Source: Linnemannia hyalina
Lineage: Eukaryota; Mortierellomycota; Mortierellomycetes; Mortierellales; Mortierellaceae
Assembly (NCBI GenBank): GCA_019671135.1
Contig: JAHRHY010000013.1
Location: 186,001 to 250,000, forward strand
DNA: 64,000 nt
Reading direction: 5' to 3'
Part shown: piece by piece, positions 48,048 through 58,963 of the stretch
Layout: the number at the start of each line of letters is the position of its first letter
Position numbering within the stretch: the first letter of the stretch is position 1
The notes under the pieces: generated by a model
The model's database searches: none
What the model saw: the letters and a program-made list of their open reading frames with translations, nothing else
Told to the model about the DNA's origin: nothing
Program-made: the position numbers and the translations under genes

Positions 48048-51000
48048 ATGACCTCCGAGTTCATAAGTTTTCTTGTATCCCGCGCACGGCGTACGACTGC
48101 CGCCTATCTCAAGGTGACTTTTCTTCTTTTGCTTTCATTCCTTACAAACTCTTTTCCTTTCTACTTCGTTTGTGCTTACAGACAACGCACAAACAACGCA
48201 TGCACGCGAACCAGGCGCTAACTAAGGATGACTATCTAACATGACTCTATTTACTTTTCGGTCCTCCTTCCTCTCTCTCCTCTCTCTCCTCTCTCTCCTC
48301 TCTCTCCTCTCTCGCCTCTCACCCACCTCACCCACCTCACCCTCCTCTCACTCCTCACCCTCCTCTCCATCCTCTCTCCCCTCACCCTCTTCACCCTCCT
48401 CACCATCCTCTCCATCCTCTCTCTCCTCTCTCTCCTCTCACTCCTCTCACTCCTCACCCTCCTCCTCCTCTCCCTCTTTCCTCTCCCATCCATCAACAAT
48501 GTTCACTCGGAAATAGATCGCTTTGACTGCCACAGCTACTGCAGTTATCCATTGGGCCAACACCACGGTCCCTTACGATTTTGACCAGGACATCGACGAC
48601 CGTAAGCCCAAGTGCCAAGTCATCTTCACCAGACGCATGGAATTTGACATTCGGCTAAGACAGCTGTCGACACAACAGCCACAACAAAGCACCTACACAA
48701 AGGTAAGAAACATTGGGCAATGGCAAAAAATCGGCTTTCAAGCTTTGGTAGCTTTGCTAACCTGTAGCGCCGTTTCCTTCATTTTGCTTATACAATGATA
48801 CTTTGTCATGTCTTGTTTTAAAATATCGGAATGCAGTCTCTTGACCGTAGTCACTTCTTTTCTCTTGAATCCTATCATATAGGTGAACGCTCCACAGCCC
48901 GTCAACACCTCCTACAACCCCCAAGGTACGAACATCTAGCATGCTTTTTAACCTTACTGCGTGCCATATTTTTTTGTATGCATACCTCGAGACGTTGAAG
49001 CGCCTGCTAACCATTTTATATTATTTCCTGTTCTTTATTTCATCACTACAGACTCGCTAAACCAGTTGAAGTTGGACATGGCACAGCTTCAGCAAGAGCG
49101 AGAGAGGAGATACCGCAAGGCGGTGGAGGTATGTACATGCATCCCTTTTGATTGTTTGTCGCGTCATCTTGGACATGTTCCTTCGGCGTCTTTTGTACTA
49201 TGTGCAAGCATATTCTAATGCATCGTTATCCTTTTATTACGGCTATATAGCCGCTCTGCCGGAGGCTTAGCGAGCTCCATAAGGCGAGAGTGGCCTCCTT
49301 GATGGAGCTGTATGGTCCTAGCGACCGGATCCTGGTCCCGCGCCGCAGCCTGGCGGAGATTGAACGCGAGGCGGAACGCATGGCGTCTCGCAAGCCATCG
49401 GCCGCGCCAACCGCCCCAGGACCAGCGGCGATAATAGTGGCAGTACCGGTACCAGTACTCACGCTGATGCGAAGGGCCGCGATAGTACGTACGACCGTGC
49501 CAGTACCAGCAGCTGCACCAGCACCAACCACTGCACCGTCACCAGCATCTGCACCAGCAGCCGCACCAGCACCGGCAACCGGGCCAGCACCAATCGCCGC
49601 ACCGGCACCGCCAGCCGTGCCAGTACCAGTAGCCGCATCAGCGCCAGCAGCCGCTCCAGCACCCCCAGCCGTGCCAACATCAACGCCAGCAGCCGCGCCA
49701 GCACCAGCAGCCGCAACAGCACCAGCACCATCGGATGCACGAGCAGTTGTGCCACTCGTTGCGGTTCCTGGCCGCGAGATTCCCAAGCCTCGGATCAAAA
49801 AGCCGTCATTCACTCCCACAGCATCAGCACCAGAAGCTGCGCCAGCGCCAGCAACCCCGCCAGCACCAGCAGCCGCACCACCGACAGTAACTTCGCGAGA
49901 ACCAACTGTTGTACCTGCACCAGCACCAACTACCGCACCTGCACCAGCGGCAACTGTCACACCTGCACCAACGCCGTCGGAGGTACGAGCAGTTGTGCCA
50001 CTTTTTACGGTTCCTGGCCGTAAGATTGCTAAGCCTCGGACCAAAAAGCCATCGGTGACTCCAGTCATCATTATGCCCACGGACCGTCCGATCGCTCGCA
50101 TGAGGACTAAAAAACAGTCGCTCACTCCCACCACACCAACACCAACTGCCGCGCCAGTGCCAACAGTAACAACAAAGCCAGCACCAGCAACCGCCATAGT
50201 ACCAGCAACCGCAGCAGTACCAGAGGCCGCGCCAGTACCAGAGGCCGCGCCAGTACCAGAGGCCGCGCCAGCACCAGAAAACGCGCCAGCACCAGAAAAC
50301 GCGCCAGCGCCAGCTGCCGGCCCAGCGAGTGTAACTGCGCGAGCACCAACTGCCGCACCAGCACCTGCACCACCGTCAGCCGCCGCAACAGCACCAACAG
50401 TCCCAGCGCCATCGGAGGCACGAGTGGTTGTGCCAGTCATTGCTAAGCGTCGGACCAAAAAGCCATCGGTCACTCCCACCGCATCAGTACCAACAGCCAC
50501 ACCAGCACCACCACTAGCAGCCGCACCAGTACAAGTGACTGCACCAGCACCAGCAACCGCACCAGTACCAGCAGCCGCGCCAGCACTAGAGACCACACCA
50601 GTACCAATGGTCACACTAGCACCAACAGCTGCAATGGTCCCACCGCCGTCGGAGAAACAAGCACGAGCATTCACTGCGGTCCCTGGCCGTAAGATCCCCA
50701 GGCCTCGGATCAAAAAACCTTCACTCACTCCCACATCATCAGCACCAGAAGCCTCGCCAGCTCCAGCAACCTCGCCAGCACCAGCAGCCGCACCTGAACC
50801 TGCACCAACTACCGCACTTGCACCAGCGGCAACTGTCACACCCACACCACCACTAGTAGCCACACCACCGCCAGCAGCCACACCAGCACCAACTGCCATA
50901 CCAGCACCAGCACCAACTACCACACCGACACCAACTTCCACATCAGTACCAGCGACCACACCAGTACCAACTGCTACACCAGCACCAGCGGCCGTACCAC

Positions 51001-52397
51001 CACCAGCGCCGTCGGAGGTACGAGCAGTTGTGCCACTCTTTACGGTTCCTGGCCGTACGATTGCTAAGCCTCGGACCAAAAAGCCATCGGTGACTCCAGT
51101 CATCATTATGCCCACGGACCGTCCGATCGCTCGCATGAGGACTAAAAAACTGTCACTCACTCCCACCACACCAACACCAACTGCCGCGCCAGTACCAACA
51201 GTAACAACAAAGCCAGCACCGGCAATAGCCACAGTACCAGTAACCGCCGCAGAACCAGCAACCGCAGCAGTACCAGAGGCCGCGCCAGCACTAGAGACCG
51301 CACCAGTACCAATGGTCACACTAGCACCAACAGCTGCAACAGCCTCATCGCCGTCGGAGAAACAGGCACGAGCATTCACTGCGGTCCCTGGCCGCAAGAT
51401 CTCCAAGCCTCGGATCAAAAAACCGTCATTCACTCCCACATCATCAGCATCAGAAGCCTCGCCAGCGCCAGCAACCCCGCCAGCACCAGCAGCCGCACCA
51501 CCGACAGTAACTGCGCGAGAACCAACTGCTGTACCTGCTCCAGCACCAACTACCGCACCTGCACCAGCGGCAACTGTCACACCTGCACCACCACCAGCTG
51601 CTACACCATCACCAGCCGCCATACCAGCACCAACACCAACCACCACACCGACACCAACTTCCACAGAAGTACCAACAACCACACCAGTACCAACTGCCAC
51701 ACCAGTACCAACTGCCACACCAGCACCAGCGGCCGTACCAGAACCAGCGCCGTCGGAGGCACGAGCAGTTGTGCCACTCATTGCGGTTCCTGGCCGTAAG
51801 ATTGCGAAGCCTCGGACCAAAAAGCCATCGGTGACTCCATTCATCATCATGCCTACGGACCGTCCGATCGCTCGCATGAGGACCAAAAAACAGTCCCTCA
51901 CTCCCACGGAACCACCACTAGCGACCGCACCAGTACCACCTGCCACACCATCACCAACACCAACTTCCACACCAGTACCAGGGACTGCACTTGCACCAAC
52001 TACCACACCAACACCAACTGCCATAACAGTACCAGCACCAACTACCGCACCGACACCAGCTGTCACACCAGCACCAGCACCAACTGCCATACCAACACCA
52101 GCAGCAACTGTCACACCAACACTAGCGACCGCACCAGTATCAACAGCTGCACCAGCGCCAACAACCGCACCAATACAAACAGACCCAATTGCATCAACTG
52201 CCACACCAGCACTAACGACCGCACCAACAACAACTGCCACGCCAGCCTCAGCAACGTCGGAGAACCAGGAACGAGCATTCGCCGCAGTCCCTGGCCGCAA
52301 GGTTGCTCAGCCTCGGACCAAAAAGCCGTCGCTCACTCCACTGATCACCATGCCCAATGATCGCTCGATTGCTCGCATGAGGAACAAAAAGGTTTGA
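48048..52397 (+). CDS. Family P protein, right arm, 1,172 residues
   Basis: Five exons: 48048-48113, 48517-48702, 48883-48925, 49052-49128 and 49251-52397, all GT...AG; total 3,519 nt. Same architecture as the left-arm gene: short N-terminus with a weakly hydrophobic helix, the TVPYDFDQ signature, a charged helical part ([28 protein letters not shown]), then eight KKPSxTP blocks on Ala/Pro linkers, ending RMRNKKV. It is 24 residues longer, through extra copies of short units such as PVPEAA, APENA and PTATPV, and differs by scattered substitutions. The uninterrupted frame of a 3.1-kb GC-rich repeat in both arms argues that it is expressed and selected. Function unknown. Confidence 0.65.
48265..48478. 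repeat. CTCTC minisatellite in P intron 1 (right arm)
   Basis: Pyrimidine tract of CTCTCTCCTCT and CACCCTCCTC units within intron 1, making it 403 bp against 337 bp in the left arm. Confidence 0.75.
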
Positions 52398-52652
52398 AAA
52401 CAACAAAAACACAAAAAAAAAACACTCCGGCAAAAACACAAAAAAAGTCACCATCTCTTCTTTTCTAGCATACGCTTTCTTCTACTTTTGTTTCGCCTTT
52501 TTCATTCCCTTCTTTTTTTTTCATACATTATTGCAATTTCTTTCCAACAACCAATTATTCATCTTGCATAGCTTTTACTTTCCATGTACGTACTACCACC
52601 ACACTTGCTACAACATCAAATAAAAAACAATTAAAAAGCAAGCCATCTTGTT

Positions 52653-53190
52653 GACATTGAATTGAATGGAGGAGAGGGAAGAGAAGTGAAGAGCAAACAC
52701 TCCTCTGGAACCTGAAAACGAACACGTCGATTAACGAAAAATCATGTGCGACATTTCTCATGAACAGAACAGATAAACATCTTTTGACGCGATGCTTTAC
52801 GTGTAAAATAAGCGTAGTGGAATCATTAAAATATCCACAGTGGATATCTGTAATGATAACCGTAGTGGGATCATGTGGAATCATTAGCAGTACCCTGGTA
52901 CCTTGACTGACTGTACACACGTAATGACGACCGTAGTGGAATCATGTAAAAAGTTGCCCAGTAGAGCCATGTAACCTAGAGTTGGCAGCATCTGCATGGT
53001 GCTGGACACAGAAGCCCCCGACCTATAATCCTATAAGACTCTGACGATAGGCCTGACTTTGATCTTTGTGTCTTTTCAGACGATTCTCTTTTTTCCCTCA
53101 ACAATGTGCTTTGCTCTCACTTGTTTTGTTTTCAGTACTACCCTAACCTTTGGACCTCCTCCCCCCCCCCCCAGTTAACGATGAAAAGTA
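52653..53190. other. Outer flank with P-upstream fragment
   Basis: 52,855-53,120 is the inverted match of 19,927-20,150, upstream of the short P gene, and contains the GGTACCTTGACTG...GTACAC and GGAATCATGTAAAA words. No gene. This fragment shows that the region outside the right arm also derives from family P surroundings. Confidence 0.6.
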
Positions 53191-53274
53191 AAATCATGTA
53201 CTTTTCACTTTGTGCGAAGTCTTCCTAGCATTTCCATGGCAACGACCTTCTTTTATAAGAAAAAAAGGGCGGAG

Positions 53275-53660
53275 AATACGATGTAGGGCATTGGGCTACC
53301 CCTGATCTGCATTTGCACGGACTGAGTGAGTGGTAAGGAAAGCCAATGATTGGTCTGTGTCATTGTCGGAGCCGTAAATTAAAGAGGCCCAGTTAGGGAA
53401 AGGGTTCTGCTTTAGCTATGGCGAAATGTTCTTCAAGTACAGCTCCTCTCCATCCTCCGACTTCTCCACACTACAAAGAGCTGGGTGGATAAATTTACAA
53501 GTTTTTCCATCTTCTGATTTGGGCGTGTTTGTTGTTTGGTTCTCCTTGGAGGGACCAAATGGCAGAGAGGTAGCTCATGGGAGAAGCCGGTCCCTTTATT
53601 TTTTTTGTGTTCAAGTGGGAGGGAGGTATGAGAGCGGAAAAAAAGCAATGAGGAGGGGAG
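53275..53660 (-). repeat. Dispersed repeat, module 2 only
   Basis: Inverted match of 12,930-13,300 at roughly 85-90% identity with small indels (for example TGATCTGCATTTGCACGGAC). Confidence 0.7.
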
Positions 53661-54057
53661 GGGTCATTAATTTTTTCACCAATGATCATATCACAATTGC
53701 AGGCACCCAATTAATGAACTACGGATATCATGAACAAAGAGTATATGTATTATCGCAGCAAATAGAAGAGAACGCGAAGAAGTTGGAATAATGTTCTTCA
53801 TACGGTGTATTTTTTGCTTGTTTGTAAGGTGGGAATGGACGCTATCGTTATTGATGTGTGGAGTGGGTCGTTTATCTGGTCATGTTCATTAACAAAAAAG
53901 AAAAATGAAAAGTGAAAAGAGAATGGAGGATTACGGAAATAATGGGCATTACGAAAACAAGAGGAAAGAAAAAACGAAAGAAAAAGCAGAAGTGGTAAGA
54001 ACAAGGCTGACCAGTGACAAATAAGGAAACAAAAGAGAGAAGAGTGGGGTCAGAACA

Positions 54058-56636
54058 CTACATGACTTTGCAGTTCTCGTCTTCTGGTCCGGGTCCTGCA
54101 CCGGCCTGACGACCACGTTCGGGACGCACACGACGCATGGCGCCCAACTTCTTCATGTCTGTCAGACGTTTCTTGGCACGACCGTTACCCTGAGCTGCAG
54201 AACGCAGGTACCACCGTCTTGCCTCTTCCAAATCCTGCTTGACTCCAATTCCGACCTAATTATCAAATTAAATTACGTATATGAGCACGACAAGATAGCA
54301 CAGCATGGTCATTTTCCCACAAATTAGACATTGTACCTCCCACGCATAAGATTTCAAAAGGTTACCTCAGAGTAGTAACCGACGGCATATTCGGCGCGGG
54401 CGAGTCCCTTGTCGGCAGCCTTGCGAGCCCAGAGGTAGGCCTCAGTATCACTCTGCTTCAACACGCCCTCAGATCCAGTCAGGTACCATCCAGACAAGCC
54501 CAGCTCCGACTCTGCATCACCCTGTTCAGCAGCACGAGTGTACCATGCGATACTCCTCCTTGGGTCGACTGGGCAGGTCAAAAGACCATACTCGTAACAG
54601 TGACCCAGCTTGAACTGACTGGGCGCATATCCATATCCAGCAGCTTGTGTAAACAGCTCGCGGGAGTAGGTCTCGTCAGGAATGACGGTAGGGATGCCAG
54701 ACTTCTCAAAGCAAAGACCGAGCTCGTGAAGGGCGTGTGGGTTGTCCTCGTCAGCGTTGGCAGCTGCACGTTTGAGCCATGTGATCGCCTCCCGAGGGTT
54801 GGCCTGCTGTCCCAAAAGTCCCTTCAGGATGACCATGCCCAACTTGTACATTGCCGCAGTGTCGCCCAAGGATGCAGCCTTGCGGTAGAATTGCACAGCA
54901 CGAGTGTGATCGCGTTTGGTTCCCGCTCCGAGCTCGTGACACACGGCGGTACGGTAGGTCGCGGCAGGGTGGTTCTGCTTTGACGCCTGCATGTACAAGT
55001 TAAAGGCCTTGTCGTGGTCAATCTGAAGTCCCAATGATCCGTTTCCATAGCAGTTGGCCAAGAAGAACTGGGCATCAGGGTAGGCGGGCTTGCCCATACC
55101 CATGCCGGTTGTCGCCAAGCGCTTGATAATCTTGAGACCCTCCATAAACAGCGCCTCCTTATTCTTCTTTTGTCTCTTGGGGTCCGGATCGTCGTTGCCG
55201 AACGTCACTGCGGCCTCAATCAAAGCCTTGGCGTACTCAAGCTGAGCAGCAGGATCGTTGCTGTTCTTGGCGCGCTGACGCATCTCATCCAAAAGCTCGA
55301 TCGTCAAGGGACGCTTTCGTGGGGCTGCTGCTGCTGCTGCTGCGGGACGAGGGGGTCCGCCGCCAGTGCTGCTACCAGAATCGCCACGGTGTGGAGGGCG
55401 AGCTCCATATCCACCGGGGCCACCGGGACCCATAGGGGGACGAGGTCCGCCACGACCTGGAGGGGCCCCTCTCATTGAAGGGGATGACTGCAGGTTGGCG
55501 CCACCGGGTCCTCCAGGTCCACCAGGTCCACCAGGTCCACCGTAATAGCCAGGAGAGCCAAAACCAGGTCCTTGAGGGCGGTAACCGCCGTTGTAATCGT
55601 ATCCGTTTCCTTGGCCGGGGTATCCTCCGCCATACTGCTGCTGAGGATCTTGATAGTAATCTTGACCATAGTCCTGAGGGTAAGGCTGGCCGTATTGGTC
55701 ATATTGAACATCCTGGTATCCTTGCTGGTAACCGTTGCCACCATATCCACCGGGACCTCCGGGGTATCCCTGCTGGGCATATCTGGGATCCTGTCCTTGG
55801 TATTGGCCACCATAGCCCTGGGGAGGTCCTCTGTATCCGGGTCTCTGTTGACCATACTCTGAGCCATATCCGCCATGCTCCTGACCCCCGTATCCACCCT
55901 GATGTTGCTGGTGGGGGCCACCGTATCCATGGCTCGAAGGCGTATCTGAGTAAGTGGCTGCGTTGGGGTTGGCAGCAGCATAAGCGCGGACGGCTGAGTG
56001 CGTCGAGTCCACACTGTTGGTGCGCGGAGGGGACGAATCATCCGATGCAGGCAAAACAACGCCTGCCTCAAAGGCACCGCCCTCTGCAGGGAAATCTGTA
56101 GAAGCTGCTGCAGCTCCTCCTTCTGTTGCCTCTGAAGTAGCATCGACTGGTGGGTGTCCCTGATCGGATCCTGAGAAGCGAGTGTCATCGACGTATCCAG
56201 TTCTCTCTAAGGGCTTCTTGGACTCTTCTGCAAGGCGCAATGGCAAAGAAGTTAAATCACCGTTGTCTGAGGCTGAAGCAGGGGCAGGATCGTCGAGGGA
56301 GAGGGCACCCAAATCCAGATCAAGGGCTTGAGGCGCTCTGAGGGGGGACTCGTCGTAGTATTCCTGATGGTGCGAGTTCATGCTCGAGACGGTGTTAGAC
56401 CTGAGCGGTGGGGGAGGGTGTTGTCCTTGTTGGGCGGGCCAGTATCCACCAGCCCCAGGGTGTCCGGAGGGCGGTTGCATGGGGTGGGGGCTTTGAGAGT
56501 AGTCCGACTCGTAGAGGTCGTATTGGGCGACGGGTTGCTGGTAGTTCTCGCGAGGAGGGAGAGGAGCGAGGACCACCTGGGGGTGTGGAGCCACAGACTC
56601 GTTTGACCGCGAGCTTCCTCTAACTGGGTGTGCCAT
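54058..56636 (-). CDS. CHS4: Skt5/Chs4-like Sel1-repeat chitin synthase activator, 822 residues
   Basis: Two exons, 56636-54366 and 54255-54058, joined by a 111-bp phase-0 intron (donor GTAACC, acceptor TTAG). The N-terminal ~430 residues are disordered: Ser/Pro-rich, then a Gly/Tyr/Gln-rich segment ([13 protein letters not shown] type). The C-terminal half carries about seven Sel1 repeats of ~36 residues (for example [54 protein letters not shown]). The protein ends NCKVM, a CaaX box for prenylation; yeast Chs4 also ends in a CaaX box. Family members activate chitin synthase III and link it to septins at the plasma membrane. The Gly/Tyr-rich segment is unusual. Function assignment is by family. 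Confidence 0.88.
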
Positions 56637-57932
56637 CTATTGTCTTTTTATTGACAATCAAGATGATGAAAGGTTAGATTGACTTTCTTCATTTTTACCA
56701 GTCCTAAGAGTCGAATCAACAACTTCCCACAAGAGAGGTATTGTTTGTCGTTGGTGTTGGTGTTCGTGGCACGTTGCATCAGATCTCTTTGCTGTTGTTA
56801 AGATTGGGTTGTGTTGTGTTGGGTTATGTTCCTGGCAGCGCTGGCATAAGAGAAACGAAGAGGCTCGTCTGTGAATAAATAAAGGGGGCCAGGCAGGCAG
56901 GCATAGGGAAGAGAGAAGGTCGTTTGACTGCCTGACTGACAGTATGTATGCCTTGCGTTGCTGTTTGTTCCGAAAAGCACCAGGTTGGGTGATTGTTGGC
57001 TATTTGGCCACACGACAATAACTCGTGCGTCGGGTTCGTTTATTTGCTGCGACTCGAGCTGGGTGTAGTTTCTGGCGAATGAATTACCTTGTGTGTTGGT
57101 GTTGGTGTGTGTGTGCAGTAGGAGGAAAGGGCCCTTTGGGCTAGGGATGTGAATAGGGGGAGTTGCGGAGTTGTGCAAAGGAAGAATGGCAGGGGAGTAA
57201 AGAAAGAGCGGGGGAAGGGAAGGGGACGGAAGGGAAGGGAGGAAAGTCTTCTATGGACTGGGGAGACACAGAGGATGAGGGACAAGGCTTAGAAAAAGAA
57301 GGGAGAGTGAAGACGGAGGGTTGAGGAGAGTGGTAGGGGGATGAGATGATGATGAGAAGGAAGGAAGGAAGGAAGGGAAGATGACAACGAGAGAAAGAGA
57401 GGAAGGAAAGAAGGAAGAAGGAAGAAAGTAGAGGGAGGGGAGAGGAGAATAAGAGAGAATAGGAAAAGAAAGAAAGGCAAGGAAATAAGAGAGACAATTG
57501 GACACACTCAGGGAGGAGGAGTCACACAACAAATTAACAAATTGCATGGCATTGGCACAGATGGAAGTCATCACTCACTACTCTCGACTCGACTGTGGCT
57601 GCAACCTCCTCTTGCCTTCTGCCCTCCGCCTCTTCACTAGAACGGACGGGGGACAATACGCGCCCTTCCACTCTTTTGGACTTTCGTTCATCCCCTCGCT
57701 TCGTCCTCTTCACTCTCATTTGTCTTTAGAGTGGCTCTACTCCTCGTCGCTCCTGGCCAGAAGACCCCCTCATCCTATCCTTGCGTTTGTTTATTTTTTG
57801 TTATTCCTGAGAGCCCCAGCTCAGCTTATTGGTCTTTCCATTCATCAACACGAGAGCTTTAATTGCCATTGTCGATACTCCAAAAAGGTCATCCGCCACT
57901 CTTGCTCTCTACTTTCTCATATCCATTCGCAC

Positions 57933-57983
57933 ACTCCACTCCACTCCACTCCACTCCACTCCACTCCACTCCACTCCACTCCA
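57933..57983. repeat. CACTC pentanucleotide repeat
   Basis: About ten tandem CCACT units. Confidence 0.9.
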
Positions 57984-58049
57984 CCCTGTCCTCTCCTCGC
58001 TGTCCATTACTCAAACTGCACAACACAAGAGTGCATCTGTTCCAGCATA

Positions 58050-58080
58050 CATCTGTACATCTGTACATCTGTACATCTGA
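58050..58080. repeat. TACATCTG octanucleotide repeat
   Basis: About four tandem units of ACATCTGT. Confidence 0.85.
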
Positions 58081-58963
58081 GCCCTCCCCTCAGGACGATA
58101 ACGCCCACTTCTTCCTCCCTTTCAAGACATCCAACCTCAGCCTGCCTCACAGCCTGCCTCTTGCCTTCTGTACACTTTTTCCTAATATCTTCTTTGGGAA
58201 CGAATAGTCCTCCTTGGTTTCTAGCATGTGTTTTCCGTGCCTGAGTTGAATGGTGGCAAAATGGAGCGTTCTCTGTTCGAACAAAGGAGAAACAAACATT
58301 GGCCAATGGCCATCAACGGTGTCAATTACAGAAACCTGATATCGACATCTAATTGCACGCGTTACAGGTTTCTTCTCTCGCGCGCCTATTCTTATCTGCA
58401 CGGGGCTATGCACTGGCAATCGATCAAGACATTAAACTAAGCAATACCGTTGAGGGTAGAGCGTGTGCTACACAAACCGTTGTTGTTATTGCTGTTAGTG
58501 AGAAAGATAGACTGACGTCTTGTACTCACTTGAAGAAAGTGGATGAATTGTAGGGTAGGGCCGAATGTCACTCCTCTGTTCTCCAACGACGCAAGTGTGT
58601 CATCATTTTTTTTTTGTTGTTGGCATGTTCGTCACTCCGTTCATTTCTTCCACGCATACTAGTTCTGTCACATGCAGTTTCGCTTTGCCCGATGTACAGT
58701 ACTATTTGTATTTGCGCTTTTCGTTCCTTCCCCTCGGTTCGCATTTTGCATTTGTATTTGCGCTTGCATATCCCTCTTGTCCATTTCTCCACTTCTTCCT
58801 TTTCCTCCCTTTTCTTCACTTTTCCCTCTCTCTTCCCTTTCCTCATTTTTTTTTTGTTTCGCCCCTTTCCTTCAACTTCATCCCTTTCCCTCCCCTTCCT
58901 CCTCCAACTCAACTTACAAAACGACTCAACTAACCCAACCACACACCTCTCCCACTCGAAACA

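Larger units (their letters stand above)
40080..52652 (-). repeat. Right arm of giant inverted duplication (~12.6 kb)
   Basis: Reverse complement of 24,071-36,546. The outer end is CAAGCCATCTTGTT at 52,652, after which the flanks share nothing for about 200 bp. Inner ~6.4 kb (to about 46,475) is the same as the left arm wherever compared, except for the F-box minisatellite (54 bp shorter) and one extra A in a poly-A run. Beyond that, substitutions of a few percent and several repeat expansions appear. Confidence 0.95.
56637..58963. other. Intergenic, divergent promoters
   Basis: Shared upstream region of the Chs4-like gene and the small DUF3712 gene. Purine-rich then pyrimidine-rich stretches (57,180-57,480), a CACTC repeat (57,933-57,983), a TACATCTG repeat (58,050-58,080) and a long CT-rich leader before 58964. 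No gene supported. Confidence 0.5.

Noticed and set aside
48182..48243. Extra exon [20 protein letters not shown] after P exon 1
   Set aside because: It follows an acceptor-like CTTACAG but has no GT donor before its stop; skipping it joins exons 1 and 2 in frame in all three P copies.
24071..52652. Inverted duplication as a pure assembly artefact
   Set aside because: The outer halves of the arms differ by substitutions and repeat lengths, so two real sequences exist. The join through the spacer still needs long-read proof.
20041..53040. Family P units as complete transposons
   Set aside because: No transposase, terminal inverted repeats or target-site duplications seen; segmental duplication explains the copies.
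53426..53791. 121-residue forward frame ending QQIEENAKKLE
   Set aside because: The first two thirds are inverted repeat module 2. The last ~35 residues after a TTGCAG acceptor-like site look exon-like, but no partner exon is visible.
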